In this document: positions 25,194 through 34,462 of the stretch, one piece after another
Position numbering within the stretch: the first letter of the stretch is position 1
How the letters are laid out: the number at the start of each line of letters is the position of its first letter
Assembly (NCBI GenBank): GCA_035606695.1
Contig: DATNEW010000030.1
Coordinates: forward strand, 1-40,509
Reading direction: 5' to 3'
DNA from: Gemmatimonadaceae bacterium
Lineage (GTDB): Bacteria; Gemmatimonadota; Gemmatimonadetes; Gemmatimonadales; Gemmatimonadaceae
Length of the DNA stretch: 40,509 nt
Notes under the pieces: generated by a model
The model's database searches: none
Seen by the model: the letters and a program-made list of their open reading frames with translations, nothing else
What the model was told of the DNA's origin: nothing
Position numbers and translations under genes: made by a program

Positions 25194-27473
25194 ATGCCGA
25201 CGGTGCCGATCATTCGGTCGCGATTGCAGGCACTGCGCGAACGGCTTCCGTTCGTCTCGCGGCGCGATGACAACGACGGGCCACCGGCGGACGCGCCGCC
25301 GCCGAAGATCCGGCGCGTCCGCACGCCGACCGTATTGCAAATGGAAGCGGTGGAGTGCGGCGCCGCCGCACTCGCCATGGTCCTGGCCTATCACGGCCGC
25401 TGGGTTCCGCTCGAGGAGCTGCGCACGGCGTGCGGCGTCTCGCGCGACGGAAGCAAGGCAAGCAACGTGCTTCGGGCGGCGCGCGCCTACGGACTCGACG
25501 CCCGCGGCTACAAGCGCGAGCCGGCACAGCTGCGATCGTTGCAGGTGCCGATGATCGTGCATTGGAACTTCAATCACTTCCTCGTGCTCGAGGGCTTTTC
25601 GAAGGGCCGCGCATATCTGAATGATCCGAGCGGCGGCCCGACGATCGTGAGCGATGAGGAGTTCGACAAATCGTTCACCGGCGTTGCGCTGGTCTTCAAC
25701 GAGACCGAGGACTTCAGGCGCGGCGGCGAGCAGCCGAGCGTGATTCGCGCGCTTGGCCGGCGTTTGCCGGGAAGTCGAAACGCATTCGCGTTCATCGTGC
25801 TCGCGGGACTCGCGCTGCTCATTCCGGGCATCGTCGCGCCGTCGTTCAACAAGGTGTTCGTCGACGACATTCTGGTGAAGTCGTTGTCCGAGTGGGTAAA
25901 GCCGCTGATGTTCGCGATGGGCACCGCCGCGCTGCTCGCCGCCGGACTCACGGGCTTGCAGCAACGCTACCTGTTGCGTCTCGAGACGAAACTCTCGATC
26001 GAAACGTCGGGCAAATTCTTCTGGCACGTGTTGCGCTTGCCGGCGGGCTTCTTCACGCAGCGATTCGCCGGCGACATCGGCAGCCGCGTCGGCATCAACG
26101 ACAAAGTCGCGAAGACGGTGTCGGGCGATCTCGCCACGACTACGATCAACATGCTGCTCATCGTCTTCTACGCCGTGCTGCTGCTGCAGTACGACGTCAC
26201 GCTGACGATCGTCGGCATCGCGACCGCGGCGTTGAACATCGGCGCGCTGCGCTGGGCATCGCGTCGTCGCGTCGATCTCAATCGCCGGCTGCAGCAGGAC
26301 CGCGGACGCATGCTTGGCGCCGCGATGGGCGGCCTGATGACGATCGAAACGCTCAAGGCAACGGGCGCGGAATCGGACTTTTTCAGCCGGTGGGCCGGAC
26401 ATCACGCCAAGGTCACCAATGCCTATCAACAGGCGCAGCTGACCGCGACGCTCCTCGGCGTCGTGCCGCCGATGTTGATGGGCCTCAACGCCGCGATCAC
26501 CATCGGCGTCGGTGGGCTCCGGGTAATGGATGGTCGCCTCAGCATGGGATTGCTCGTGGCGTTCCAGGCCCTGCTCGTGGCGTTCCTCAACCCGATCAAC
26601 AAGATGGTCGACCTGGGTGGACAGCTACAGGATCTCAAAGGCGACTTGAGCCGGCTCGATGACGTCCTGCGCGCGCAGCTCGATCCACATGCATCGCACC
26701 TTGGGGTCGCGGAAGAAGAACACGATGATGCGACCGGGACAACGGCGGTGAAGCTCAGCGGGCATCTCGAGCTTCGCAATGTGACATTCGGCTACAGCCG
26801 GCTCGATCCGCCGCTCATCACCAACTTCAATCTCACGCTTCGGCCGGGCGCACGCGTCGCCCTCGTCGGCTCGTCGGGCTGCGGCAAGTCCACCATCGCG
26901 AAGCTCGTGGCGGGATTGTATCAGCCATGGGAAGGCGAGATGCTCTTCGACGGTGTGCCGCGGAGCGCTGTTTCGCGCCGCACGCTGACGAGCTCATTGG
27001 CCGTGGTCGATCAGGACGTGAGCATGTTCGAGGGAACGATCTCCGAGAACATCACGCTATGGGACGAGACGATTCCGGACGCCGCTGTCCTGCAAGCGGC
27101 GCGCGACGGCGCCATCCACGAAGAAGTTGCCGCGCGAAACGGTGGCTACGCCGGCGGAATGGAAGAGGGCGGCCGCAACTTCAGCGGCGGACAGCGCCAA
27201 CGGCTCGAGATCGCGCGAGCGCTCGCCAATAATCCCTCGATTCTGGTGCTCGACGAAGCAACGAGCGCGCTCGATCCGTCGACCGAGAAGATGATCGACG
27301 ACAATCTTCGGCGCCGCGGATGCACGTGTCTGATCATCGCGCATCGCCTGAGCACCATTCGCGATTGTGAGGAGATCATCGTCCTCGATCGCGGGGTCGT
27401 CGTGCAGCGCGGTACGCACGAGTCGCTGAGCGCGGTGCCGGGACGATATCAGTCGCTCATCGCGTCGGAGTGA
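25194..27473 (+). CDS. NHLM peptidase-containing ABC exporter (C39 + permease + ATPase)
   Basis: 759 residues. The N-terminal C39 peptidase has Q49 and C55 in LQMEAVECGAAAL, H128 in WNFNHFLVLEG and D144 in NDPSGG, the complete triad that cuts leaders after double glycine. Membrane domain about residues 190-480. The ATPase has Walker A SSGCGKST, signature FSGGQRQR and Walker B ILVLDEATSALD. It is the expected maturation/export enzyme for all eleven GG precursors. The GTG at 25188 overlapping the hlyD stop is an alternative start; the ATG at 25194 is also plausible. Confidence 0.95.
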   Translation: MPTVPIIRSRLQALRERLPFVSRRDDNDGPPADAPPPKIRRVRTPTVLQMEAVECGAAALAMVLAYHGRWVPLEELRTACGVSRDGSKASNVLRAARAYGLDARGYKREPAQLRSLQVPMIVHWNFNHFLVLEGFSKGRAYLNDPSGGPTIVSDEEFDKSFTGVALVFNETEDFRRGGEQPSVIRALGRRLPGSRNAFAFIVLAGLALLIPGIVAPSFNKVFVDDILVKSLSEWVKPLMFAMGTAALLAAGLTGLQQRYLLRLETKLSIETSGKFFWHVLRLPAGFFTQRFAGDIGSRVGINDKVAKTVSGDLATTTINMLLIVFYAVLLLQYDVTLTIVGIATAALNIGALRWASRRRVDLNRRLQQDRGRMLGAAMGGLMTIETLKATGAESDFFSRWAGHHAKVTNAYQQAQLTATLLGVVPPMLMGLNAAITIGVGGLRVMDGRLSMGLLVAFQALLVAFLNPINKMVDLGGQLQDLKGDLSRLDDVLRAQLDPHASHLGVAEEEHDDATGTTAVKLSGHLELRNVTFGYSRLDPPLITNFNLTLRPGARVALVGSSGCGKSTIAKLVAGLYQPWEGEMLFDGVPRSAVSRRTLTSSLAVVDQDVSMFEGTISENITLWDETIPDAAVLQAARDGAIHEEVAARNGGYAGGMEEGGRNFSGGQRQRLEIARALANNPSILVLDEATSALDPSTEKMIDDNLRRRGCTCLIIAHRLSTIRDCEEIIVLDRGVVVQRGTHESLSAVPGRYQSLIASE

Positions 27474-27484
27474 GACGAGAGCCC

Positions 27485-30469
27485 ATGACCAATCTCCGCG
27501 AGCTGCCGGAATCGGACGACGCCCTGCCCCTTTCGCAGACGCTGGCGCTGTTCGCCGACGCCGAAACGCAGCTCGGCGGCAGCGATAAGCCGTTCCGAAT
27601 GGACAACGACCTCGTGTGGCTCGTCGAGCACGGTGAAGTCGACGTCTTCTCGGCGCCCATATCCGATGCACCAGGCTCGGGCAGCCGCACGCATCTCTTT
27701 CGTGCGCGACCCGGACAGGCGGTGTTCGGTGTCGGATCCTCGGCGCCTGATGCGACGCGCATGCTGGTGGCCGTTGGCACGAGTGGCTCGCGCTTGCGGC
27801 GGCTGCCGCAGGCCACGCTGCGCGCGCGCGCGTGGCGCTCGGAGTATCGCCCCACAGTGCACGCCATCGTCGACGCGTGGGTGCAAGCACTCTGCGACGG
27901 CATGACGCGCGGCGTCGCGCCGAAAGAGTGCGCCGAGCTCGACGCAGGGACTGAGGTGAAAGTCCCGGAGCCGACGACCGCCCGGCCCCGACGCGGTGTG
28001 ATGTGGGTACGTCATCTCGAAGGGCACTCACATCTGCTTGGACAGGAATCGCTCACGGTGAACGGCACGGGATTCGTTCCGATCTCGCGCCCGTCGTGGT
28101 TCCGCGTCACCGAACCAAGCCGTTTGATTCTTCTCGAGACCGCATCGCTCCCGCATCCGGACGAGCTGTGGGGCGGCCTGACGCTGTTGCACGATCTCGT
28201 GCTTCGCTACGCGACGCTGCTCGAATCGCAGTCCGCGGCGAGCGCCGCGGAGCGCATGCGTCGCAAGGCGCTTGGAAATCGCGCGGCACTTCGCGGGGCG
28301 TGCGCGTCGCTCGTGGCGACGATGCGGCCGGGTACGCCGGAGCCCTTGACGAGTGTCGTCGCCGCGCCCGACGACGCGCATCTCGATCCGGTGGAGGCGC
28401 GCCACGAAGCACTTTTCGCGGCGTGCGCGCTCGTCGGCCGAGCACTCGACGTGCCGGTACGACGGTACGCGTCGTCCGAAGACGGGAGCCAGCCGCGCGA
28501 TCCACTCGCGGCGATCGCGCGCGCGTCGCGCCTGCGTACGCGTTCCGTATTGTTGCGCGACGATTGGTGGCAGCACGATAACGGGCACTTGCTCGCGACC
28601 TTCGGCGAGGACAAGCGGCCGGTTGCGCTCATCCGCGGTACGCGCGGTTACACGCTGCACGACCCGATGTTCGGCACCACCGCGCCGCTCGATGCAACGT
28701 CCGCCGCGTTGCTGCAACCGATCGCGCATACACTCTATCGACCGTTCCCCGATCGGCCGCTGAATCTGCTGGACGTGCTGCGCCTGGGCGTGCGCGGGTG
28801 TGCATCGGACTTCGGCATGGTCTTCACCATGGGACTCGTCGCCGCGCTGCTCGGTCTCGTGCCGCCGATGGCGACCGGCGTGGTCTTCAATTCCATCGTT
28901 CCGGGTGCGCAACGATTGCAGCTCGTCGAGATCAGCGTCGTGCTCGCGGCGTGCGCGATTTCGACAGCGCTGTTCAATCTCGTGCGCGGCCTGGCGCTCC
29001 TGCGCGTCGAAACGCGAATGAGCGCAACGATTCAAGCGGCGGTGTGGGACCGGCTTCTCAGTTTGCCAATGCCGTTCTTCCGTCCATACGCCGCCGGCGA
29101 TCTCGCCACGCGCGCGATGGGCATCGACGCCATCCGCCAGGTCATCTCTGGCACGACGGTCAGCGCGATCCTCGGCGGCGTCTTCTCGCTGGTGAATTTC
29201 GGCTTGATGTTCTCGTACAGCAGCGTCATGGCCTGGCGCGCCACGCTGCTCATCGCGGTGGCCGTGGCGGTGACGGCGTTCGGCAGCTGGCTGCAGCTCA
29301 AGCATCAGCGCGGCATCGCCAGCATTCAATCGAAGGCATCCGGACTCGTGCTCCAGCTGTTGTCGAGCATCACCAAGCTTCGTGTCGCCGGCGCGGAAAT
29401 CACCGCGTTTACGCTCTGGGCGCGTCGCTTCGCCGAGCAGCGCCAACTGACGTTTCGCGCGCGCATGATCGGCAATGCGGTGAGCTCATTCCATGCGGCG
29501 TTCCCCACGCTCGCGTACATGCTGTTGTTCTGGACCGCGATTCCCCTCGTCCACGGCGCGCAACCAACGATTCGCACCGGCGACTTCCTCGCGTTCCTCT
29601 CGGCGTATGGCGCATGTCAGGGGGCGCTGCTCGGAACGTGCGTCGCATTGCTCGGCACCTTGAACGTCATTCCGCTGTACGAGTTGGCGCAGCCAATCCT
29701 CGTCAGCCGTCCGGAAGGCGATCTCGCGAAATCGGATCCCGGCGTTCTCACGGGGAACGTCGAAGTGCAAGCGGTGACGTTCCGATACGCGCCGGATATG
29801 TCGCCGGTCATGCACGGCCTGTCGTTCCAGGTTCGCCCCGGCGAATTCGTCGCACTCGTCGGGCCGTCCGGCGCCGGCAAGTCGACGATCCTCCGCTTGC
29901 TGCTCGGCTTCGAGACGCCGGAATCGGGAGCGATCTATTACGACGGACAGGATCTCGCCGGCGTCGACATTCAAGCCGTTCGCCGGCAAATCGGTGTCGT
30001 GCTGCAGAACGGCAAGCTGCTCGCCGGCGACATCTTCAGCAACATCGTCGGAACGTCGCCGCTCACGATCAACGATGCGTGGGCCGCGGCGCGCATGGCG
30101 GGATTCGCCGAAGACGTCGAAGCGATGCCGATGGGCATGCACACCGTCGTGAGTGAAAGCGGGGGCACGTTATCCGGCGGACAGCGTCAGCGCCTGATGA
30201 TCGCGCGCGCGCTCGTGCACCGCCCGCGCCTGCTCTTTTTCGACGAGGCAACGAGCGCGCTCGACAACCGGACGCAGGCGATCGTCAGCTCGAGCCTCGA
30301 GCAACTACACGCCACGCGCATCGTCGTCGCCCACCGCCTGAGCACCATTGTCAACGCCGATCGCATCTGCGTGATCGCGCGCGGCCAGATCGTGCAGAGC
30401 GGCAAGTTCGACGACCTCATGAAAGAACCTGGAATCTTCGCCGAGTTGGCAAAGCGACAACTCGCGTAA
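27485..30469 (+). CDS. NHLM second ABC transporter (permease/ATPase, no peptidase)
   Basis: 994 residues, the long second transporter characteristic of NHLM systems. The N-terminal about 420 residues are soluble and carry a degenerate cyclic-nucleotide-binding/C39-like region without a catalytic Cys. Membrane helices span about 440-730. The ATPase has VGPSGAGKST, LSGGQRQR and LLFFDEATSALD. It probably forms a heterodimer with, or partners, the C39 transporter. The ATG at 27485 follows ACGAGAG; a GTG at 27470 overlaps the previous stop. The next gene follows 44 nt later. Confidence 0.92.
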   Translation: MTNLRELPESDDALPLSQTLALFADAETQLGGSDKPFRMDNDLVWLVEHGEVDVFSAPISDAPGSGSRTHLFRARPGQAVFGVGSSAPDATRMLVAVGTSGSRLRRLPQATLRARAWRSEYRPTVHAIVDAWVQALCDGMTRGVAPKECAELDAGTEVKVPEPTTARPRRGVMWVRHLEGHSHLLGQESLTVNGTGFVPISRPSWFRVTEPSRLILLETASLPHPDELWGGLTLLHDLVLRYATLLESQSAASAAERMRRKALGNRAALRGACASLVATMRPGTPEPLTSVVAAPDDAHLDPVEARHEALFAACALVGRALDVPVRRYASSEDGSQPRDPLAAIARASRLRTRSVLLRDDWWQHDNGHLLATFGEDKRPVALIRGTRGYTLHDPMFGTTAPLDATSAALLQPIAHTLYRPFPDRPLNLLDVLRLGVRGCASDFGMVFTMGLVAALLGLVPPMATGVVFNSIVPGAQRLQLVEISVVLAACAISTALFNLVRGLALLRVETRMSATIQAAVWDRLLSLPMPFFRPYAAGDLATRAMGIDAIRQVISGTTVSAILGGVFSLVNFGLMFSYSSVMAWRATLLIAVAVAVTAFGSWLQLKHQRGIASIQSKASGLVLQLLSSITKLRVAGAEITAFTLWARRFAEQRQLTFRARMIGNAVSSFHAAFPTLAYMLLFWTAIPLVHGAQPTIRTGDFLAFLSAYGACQGALLGTCVALLGTLNVIPLYELAQPILVSRPEGDLAKSDPGVLTGNVEVQAVTFRYAPDMSPVMHGLSFQVRPGEFVALVGPSGAGKSTILRLLLGFETPESGAIYYDGQDLAGVDIQAVRRQIGVVLQNGKLLAGDIFSNIVGTSPLTINDAWAAARMAGFAEDVEAMPMGMHTVVSESGGTLSGGQRQRLMIARALVHRPRLLFFDEATSALDNRTQAIVSSSLEQLHATRIVVAHRLSTIVNADRICVIARGQIVQSGKFDDLMKEPGIFAELAKRQLA

Positions 30470-30513
30470 GGATCATTGATTTCGACGCAGCGACCTTCGC
30501 AGGAGCACCACTG

Positions 30514-31752
30514 ATGCAGATTCTCCGATTCGCGCCCGAGGTCTCACCGCCGCGGGTGATCGCCGCGGTGGCCGCGCTCGTTCTTGCCGCCTCGTGTGGC
30601 CCGCACAGCATTGCCGAACAGCGCGCGGATCGAGCGAGTCGTGCGAGCGGCGACGTGGTCATCGGGGTCGCGTGGCCGTGGCAAGCGCGCCGCGAGCTGC
30701 GCTTCGGCGATGGTCTCGACATGGCCGTGGCCGAGATCAACGCAAGCGGCGGGATCGACGGGCGACACATTCGTCTGGAGAAGAGCGACGATCATGAATC
30801 CGCCGACGACGGCCGCGCCGTCGCGCAGAAGTTCGACGCAGACCCGAATGTGGTCGCGGTGATCGGACACCTGCAGTCCTACGTCTCGGTGCCGGCGGCA
30901 TCCATCTACGACAACGGCGGCCTCGTCATGGTCGCGCCGGCCGCAACCGATCCGGAGCTGACGTCGCTCGGATATCGCCGCGTGTTCCGCGCGACGTTCA
31001 CGGACAAGGCAGTCGGTCATCGCATGGCTGATTTCGCCGCGGCGCGGGGCTACCGACGCGTGGCGATCGAATATGTTCGCAACACATACGGCCGCGATCT
31101 CTCGAACGCATTCGAGGAGCATGCGGTCGATCTCGGGCTGACGATCGCCGCGCGCGAATCGTACGGCGCCGAGGCGACGACGGCCGACACGTTCGATCCG
31201 ACGGTGCGTGAATGGAAGACGCTCGGTATCGATGCGATTTTCCTCGCCGGCGAGGTGCCGTCGGCGGCATACTTCGTCACATCGGCGCGTCGTTCGGGAC
31301 TCACCGTACCAATCATCGGCGGCGACGCACTCGGCACCGGAGCGTTGATGAGCATCGCCGGCGCGGCCGCGGAAGGCACGATCGTGCCGTCGGTCTTTCA
31401 TCCTGACGAGCCGCGCGCCGAGGTCGAGCGATTCGACGCCGCTTTCCGCCGGCGATTCAACGCGGTGCCGGACGCTGGATCCGCGCTGGGTTATGACGCC
31501 GTGAATCTGCTCGCTGCGGCAATGAAGCAAGCGCATTCGGTGGCTCCCGACCGCGTGGCAACGGCACTCCACCATCTGCATGACTGGCGCGGAGTAACCG
31601 GCACATTCGCGTTTGACTCGACGGGTGATTTGGGCGATCGCCCGATGGTGACGATGGTGGTACACAACGGTCGATTCGAATACATGCCCGCGCCGCAACG
31701 TCTTACGGCGATGAGGCGCGATTCCGCGACCGCTCGCTCGAGTCTTCGCTAA
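30514..31752 (+). CDS. Periplasmic branched-chain-amino-acid-type binding lipoprotein
   Basis: 412 residues. The lipoprotein signal has lipobox LAASC (Cys28). The rest is a Peripla_BP_6/Leu-Ile-Val-binding fold, seen in VVIGVAWPWQ, FGDGLDMAVAEINASGGIDG and VVAVIGHLQSYVSVPAASIYDNG. No liv permease or ATPase genes are nearby, so it is probably not a transporter component here. In this operon it could serve as a periplasmic sensor or receptor for a ligand or the mature peptide (inference). Its TAA overlaps the next ATG by 1 nt. Confidence 0.88.
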   Translation: MQILRFAPEVSPPRVIAAVAALVLAASCGPHSIAEQRADRASRASGDVVIGVAWPWQARRELRFGDGLDMAVAEINASGGIDGRHIRLEKSDDHESADDGRAVAQKFDADPNVVAVIGHLQSYVSVPAASIYDNGGLVMVAPAATDPELTSLGYRRVFRATFTDKAVGHRMADFAAARGYRRVAIEYVRNTYGRDLSNAFEEHAVDLGLTIAARESYGAEATTADTFDPTVREWKTLGIDAIFLAGEVPSAAYFVTSARRSGLTVPIIGGDALGTGALMSIAGAAAEGTIVPSVFHPDEPRAEVERFDAAFRRRFNAVPDAGSALGYDAVNLLAAAMKQAHSVAPDRVATALHHLHDWRGVTGTFAFDSTGDLGDRPMVTMVVHNGRFEYMPAPQRLTAMRRDSATARSSLR

Positions 31753-33023
31753 TGCAGCTCGCGAATCGATCGGAACGAATAAACATCTTGCGCGACCTGT
31801 GCACGGATGCCATAGTCGCCGAGGAATTGTTGGCGTACGGTGAAACTGGTTTCGCTGCCGATGCACTTGCTGCCGACCGTGAGTATCCGCTTCCCGATGA
31901 ACCGTTCGTCGAAGCGTGGCGTACCTACGCGGACGAAGCAATGCGCGACGGAGCTGGTGCGACGTTGCGACGACACTTCCTGCAGTTGCAGTTTCCGGTT
32001 GTCGAAGGCATGCACGCGCGTGAGGATTACCTCACCGCGACGCGGCGGGGCGTGATTCCACGCGAATCAAACGCGCCGCCGTTCGCGGACGAGTCGGGGT
32101 TGACGATTTCCTTGCATGCGACGGCGGCAGGACGCATCGGTGTGATCGTGGCCGATCACCGCGCGGATTTTCAACGGATCGTTCGCTCGTTCGCGAACCA
32201 TAACGAGCCTGCGGTGGTTCCTACTTCGATGGGCGCATGTATCATTGGCGGGTACAACAACTGGAGTCGCGTCGCTCGACTCCGTGAGCAGTGGCTGGCG
32301 CAGCATGCAACGCAGGACGACAGCGCCGTAAGCGAAGCAGCATGGCGTGCCGAGTTTCAGCGTCTGATGCCGAGACGAGAGCTGTATCAGGACCGGTTCA
32401 TCGTGGCGAGCACCGGGCCGTACAGCGCAACGCCGGCACATACGCTCGGATTATCTGACGACGAATGGCGTCGGATTTCGCTGGTGATTCGCGTGGAGCA
32501 CGAGAGCGCGCATTACTTCACACGGCGGGTGTTCGGTTCGATGCGCAATGCGCTGCTCGACGAACTGATCGCCGACTATACCGGTATCGTTGCCGCGCGC
32601 GGCGCGTTCGAGCCGGAATGGCTGCTGCGATTCATGGGCGTCGAGCACCCAACGCAATGGCGGGCGGACGGACGCCTCGCCAACTATCGTGGAACGCCGC
32701 CGCTGTCGAGCGCCGCGTTTAGAGTTCTGCAAACTATCGTCCGCCGCGCCGCCGCGACGCTCGCCAGGTTCGACGCTCTTTGGCGCGATCATGCGCGGTC
32801 GATGACCGGAGACACGGGACCGCGCTCGTTGTCCGACGTCGCGCGCATCATCACCGCCATCGCCTCCGCGGGGCTCGAACGCCTGTCACTCGACGACTTC
32901 GCGCACGAGTTGTTTGCCGCCGCAACGACGCACCTGACTTCCCTGCCGGGCATCGGTCCCCTGACCGCCGATCCGTCGCGCACCGACCAGGAACGCTATC
33001 TCCTTCGATGTAGCACGGCATAG
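31752..33023 (+). CDS. HExxH-containing protein, putative zinc metalloprotease
   Basis: 423 residues, with no signal peptide. H250-E251-SA-H254 in RVEHESAHYFTRR is an HExxH zinc motif, and E271 in LDELIADYTG (ExxxD, D275) is a plausible third ligand. This resembles gluzincin-type metallopeptidases in motif only; the family is not recognised. It is coupled to the binding-lipoprotein gene (TAATG) and lies between that gene and the EBP gene, so a role in precursor trimming, regulation or immunity is possible. A non-proteolytic HExxH protein is the main alternative. Confidence 0.7.
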   Translation: MQLANRSERINILRDLCTDAIVAEELLAYGETGFAADALAADREYPLPDEPFVEAWRTYADEAMRDGAGATLRRHFLQLQFPVVEGMHAREDYLTATRRGVIPRESNAPPFADESGLTISLHATAAGRIGVIVADHRADFQRIVRSFANHNEPAVVPTSMGACIIGGYNNWSRVARLREQWLAQHATQDDSAVSEAAWRAEFQRLMPRRELYQDRFIVASTGPYSATPAHTLGLSDDEWRRISLVIRVEHESAHYFTRRVFGSMRNALLDELIADYTGIVAARGAFEPEWLLRFMGVEHPTQWRADGRLANYRGTPPLSSAAFRVLQTIVRRAAATLARFDALWRDHARSMTGDTGPRSLSDVARIITAIASAGLERLSLDDFAHELFAAATTHLTSLPGIGPLTADPSRTDQERYLLRCSTA

Positions 33024-33196
33024 CGAGTACCTGTGGGTCGGCGCCTGCGGCACGCCCGGCGCCATCTTGTCGAAGGGCCGTGGGATGACTTCGCGACCAC
33101 GCGTGAGATCGACGCGCTCGAGGTGTCTTGGCCACGGCATGGAACACGTCGAGCCGACGGCGGCCACGATCGCGGATTCTCCTGCGGAGCTGAACG

Positions 33197-34318
33197 ATGG
33201 TCGACGTACAACGCGAGAGCGTTTGCCAAATTCGCCTGGCGCGAAAGATCGATCGCCTGGCCAGTGAGGTCTGGGGGAACAACCGCCGCACGGTGATCGT
33301 CGGCCGCCACGAGTCGCTGGCCGACGCACTCGAACGGGTTTCGAGATTTGCCGCCTCGGACAGTCCGGTGCTGATCACCGGCGAAACCGGCACCGGCAAA
33401 GAGCTGTTCGCGCGCGCGCTGTTTCTCTTGAGCGAACGACGTCACAAGCCATTCCTGAGCATCAACTGTGCGCAGTATCACGACGGACAGCTGATTGCGA
33501 GTGAGCTCTTCGGACATCGCCGCGGCAGCTTTACCGGCGCGGTCGCCGATCATCGCGGCATGTTCGACGAAGCCAACGGCGGGACCATCTTCCTCGACGA
33601 AGTCGGTGAGCTGACCCTCCCCGCCCAGGCAATGCTCCTTCGCGTCCTCGGCGAAGGCGAGATCGTTCCGGTCGGCGGAACACAGGCCAAACACGTCGAC
33701 GTTCGCGTGGTCACGGCGACGAGTCGCGACCTCATGCCGATGGTCGAACGCGGCGCCTTCCGGCTGGACCTCTACTATAGATTGCGTACGCTGCACGTGG
33801 TCGTGCCCCCCGTGCGCGCGCGCGGCAGCGACTGGGAATTGATCGCCGGCTTCTACCTCGACCAGTTGCGCGCGACTCGCGGGTTCGAGAAATCACTCTC
33901 ACCGGCGTCGCGCGAATTGATGAGCGCGTACTCGTGGCCCGGCAATGTGCGCGAATTGCGCGGCGTCGTCGACGCCGGTTTCCACCTCAGTACCGGCGAT
34001 GCAATCGAGCCCGCGCACTTCGCCGAGCAGTTGGAGAGCTCGTCGCGCGCGGATCAGTGGAGCCGCATCCCGCTGATCGCCGATCGCCCCGATCCGCTGC
34101 AGCGCATGCTCGACGGAGAGGAGACGTTCTGGGACGCGGTACACCGGCCGTATTTGCGCCGAGAGCTGAGCCGCGGCGAAGCACGCGAAATCATCGCGCG
34201 CGGATTGGAGCGTACGCGCGGCAGCTACAAGAAACTCCTGCCGATGTTCAATCTCGCGGCCGACGACTACTTGAAATTCATGGACTTCCTGCGCCATCAG
34301 CAGCTCAAGCCCGACTAG
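33197..34318 (+). CDS. sigma54-dependent enhancer-binding transcriptional activator
   Basis: 373 residues. The AAA+ sigma54-interaction domain has Walker A GETGTGKE (62-69), GSFTGA loop (110-115, the sigma54-contacting GAFTGA motif with A to S), Walker B TIFLDEVGE (130-138) and arginine-finger region FRLDLYYRLRTL. Only about 35 residues precede the domain, so there is no receiver or GAF regulatory domain. The C-terminus ends RTRGSYKKLLPMFNLAADDY plus a short helix, a divergent DNA-binding tail rather than an obvious Fis-type HTH. GGAG lies 7 nt before the ATG. It is the last gene of the export operon and the likely activator of P1-P4. Confidence 0.9.
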   Translation: MVDVQRESVCQIRLARKIDRLASEVWGNNRRTVIVGRHESLADALERVSRFAASDSPVLITGETGTGKELFARALFLLSERRHKPFLSINCAQYHDGQLIASELFGHRRGSFTGAVADHRGMFDEANGGTIFLDEVGELTLPAQAMLLRVLGEGEIVPVGGTQAKHVDVRVVTATSRDLMPMVERGAFRLDLYYRLRTLHVVVPPVRARGSDWELIAGFYLDQLRATRGFEKSLSPASRELMSAYSWPGNVRELRGVVDAGFHLSTGDAIEPAHFAEQLESSSRADQWSRIPLIADRPDPLQRMLDGEETFWDAVHRPYLRRELSRGEAREIIARGLERTRGSYKKLLPMFNLAADDYLKFMDFLRHQQLKPD

Positions 34319-34462
34319 TACGGGCGACGCCGCGCGGTCCACCAGCCCGCGGATTCTTCGAACAATTTCCTTACGCCACGGCGTGACCCGGCACGGGTAC
34401 GCGAAGGTATGCACATGGGGCCGTCTCTCGGCCCACATCCTTTGCCGCCCGGAGTTGCCTCC

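Noticed and set aside
28028..29446. 472-residue ORF on the minus strand
   Set aside because: Opposite the second ABC transporter, whose domains are unambiguous; it has no recognisable motif.
30514..31752. Branched-chain amino acid uptake operon
   Set aside because: Only the binding protein is present; no LivH/M/F/G genes in the window, so transport is not claimed.
30544..31941. 465-residue ORF on the minus strand
   Set aside because: Antisense to the clear binding-lipoprotein gene; the composition is typical of a shadow frame.
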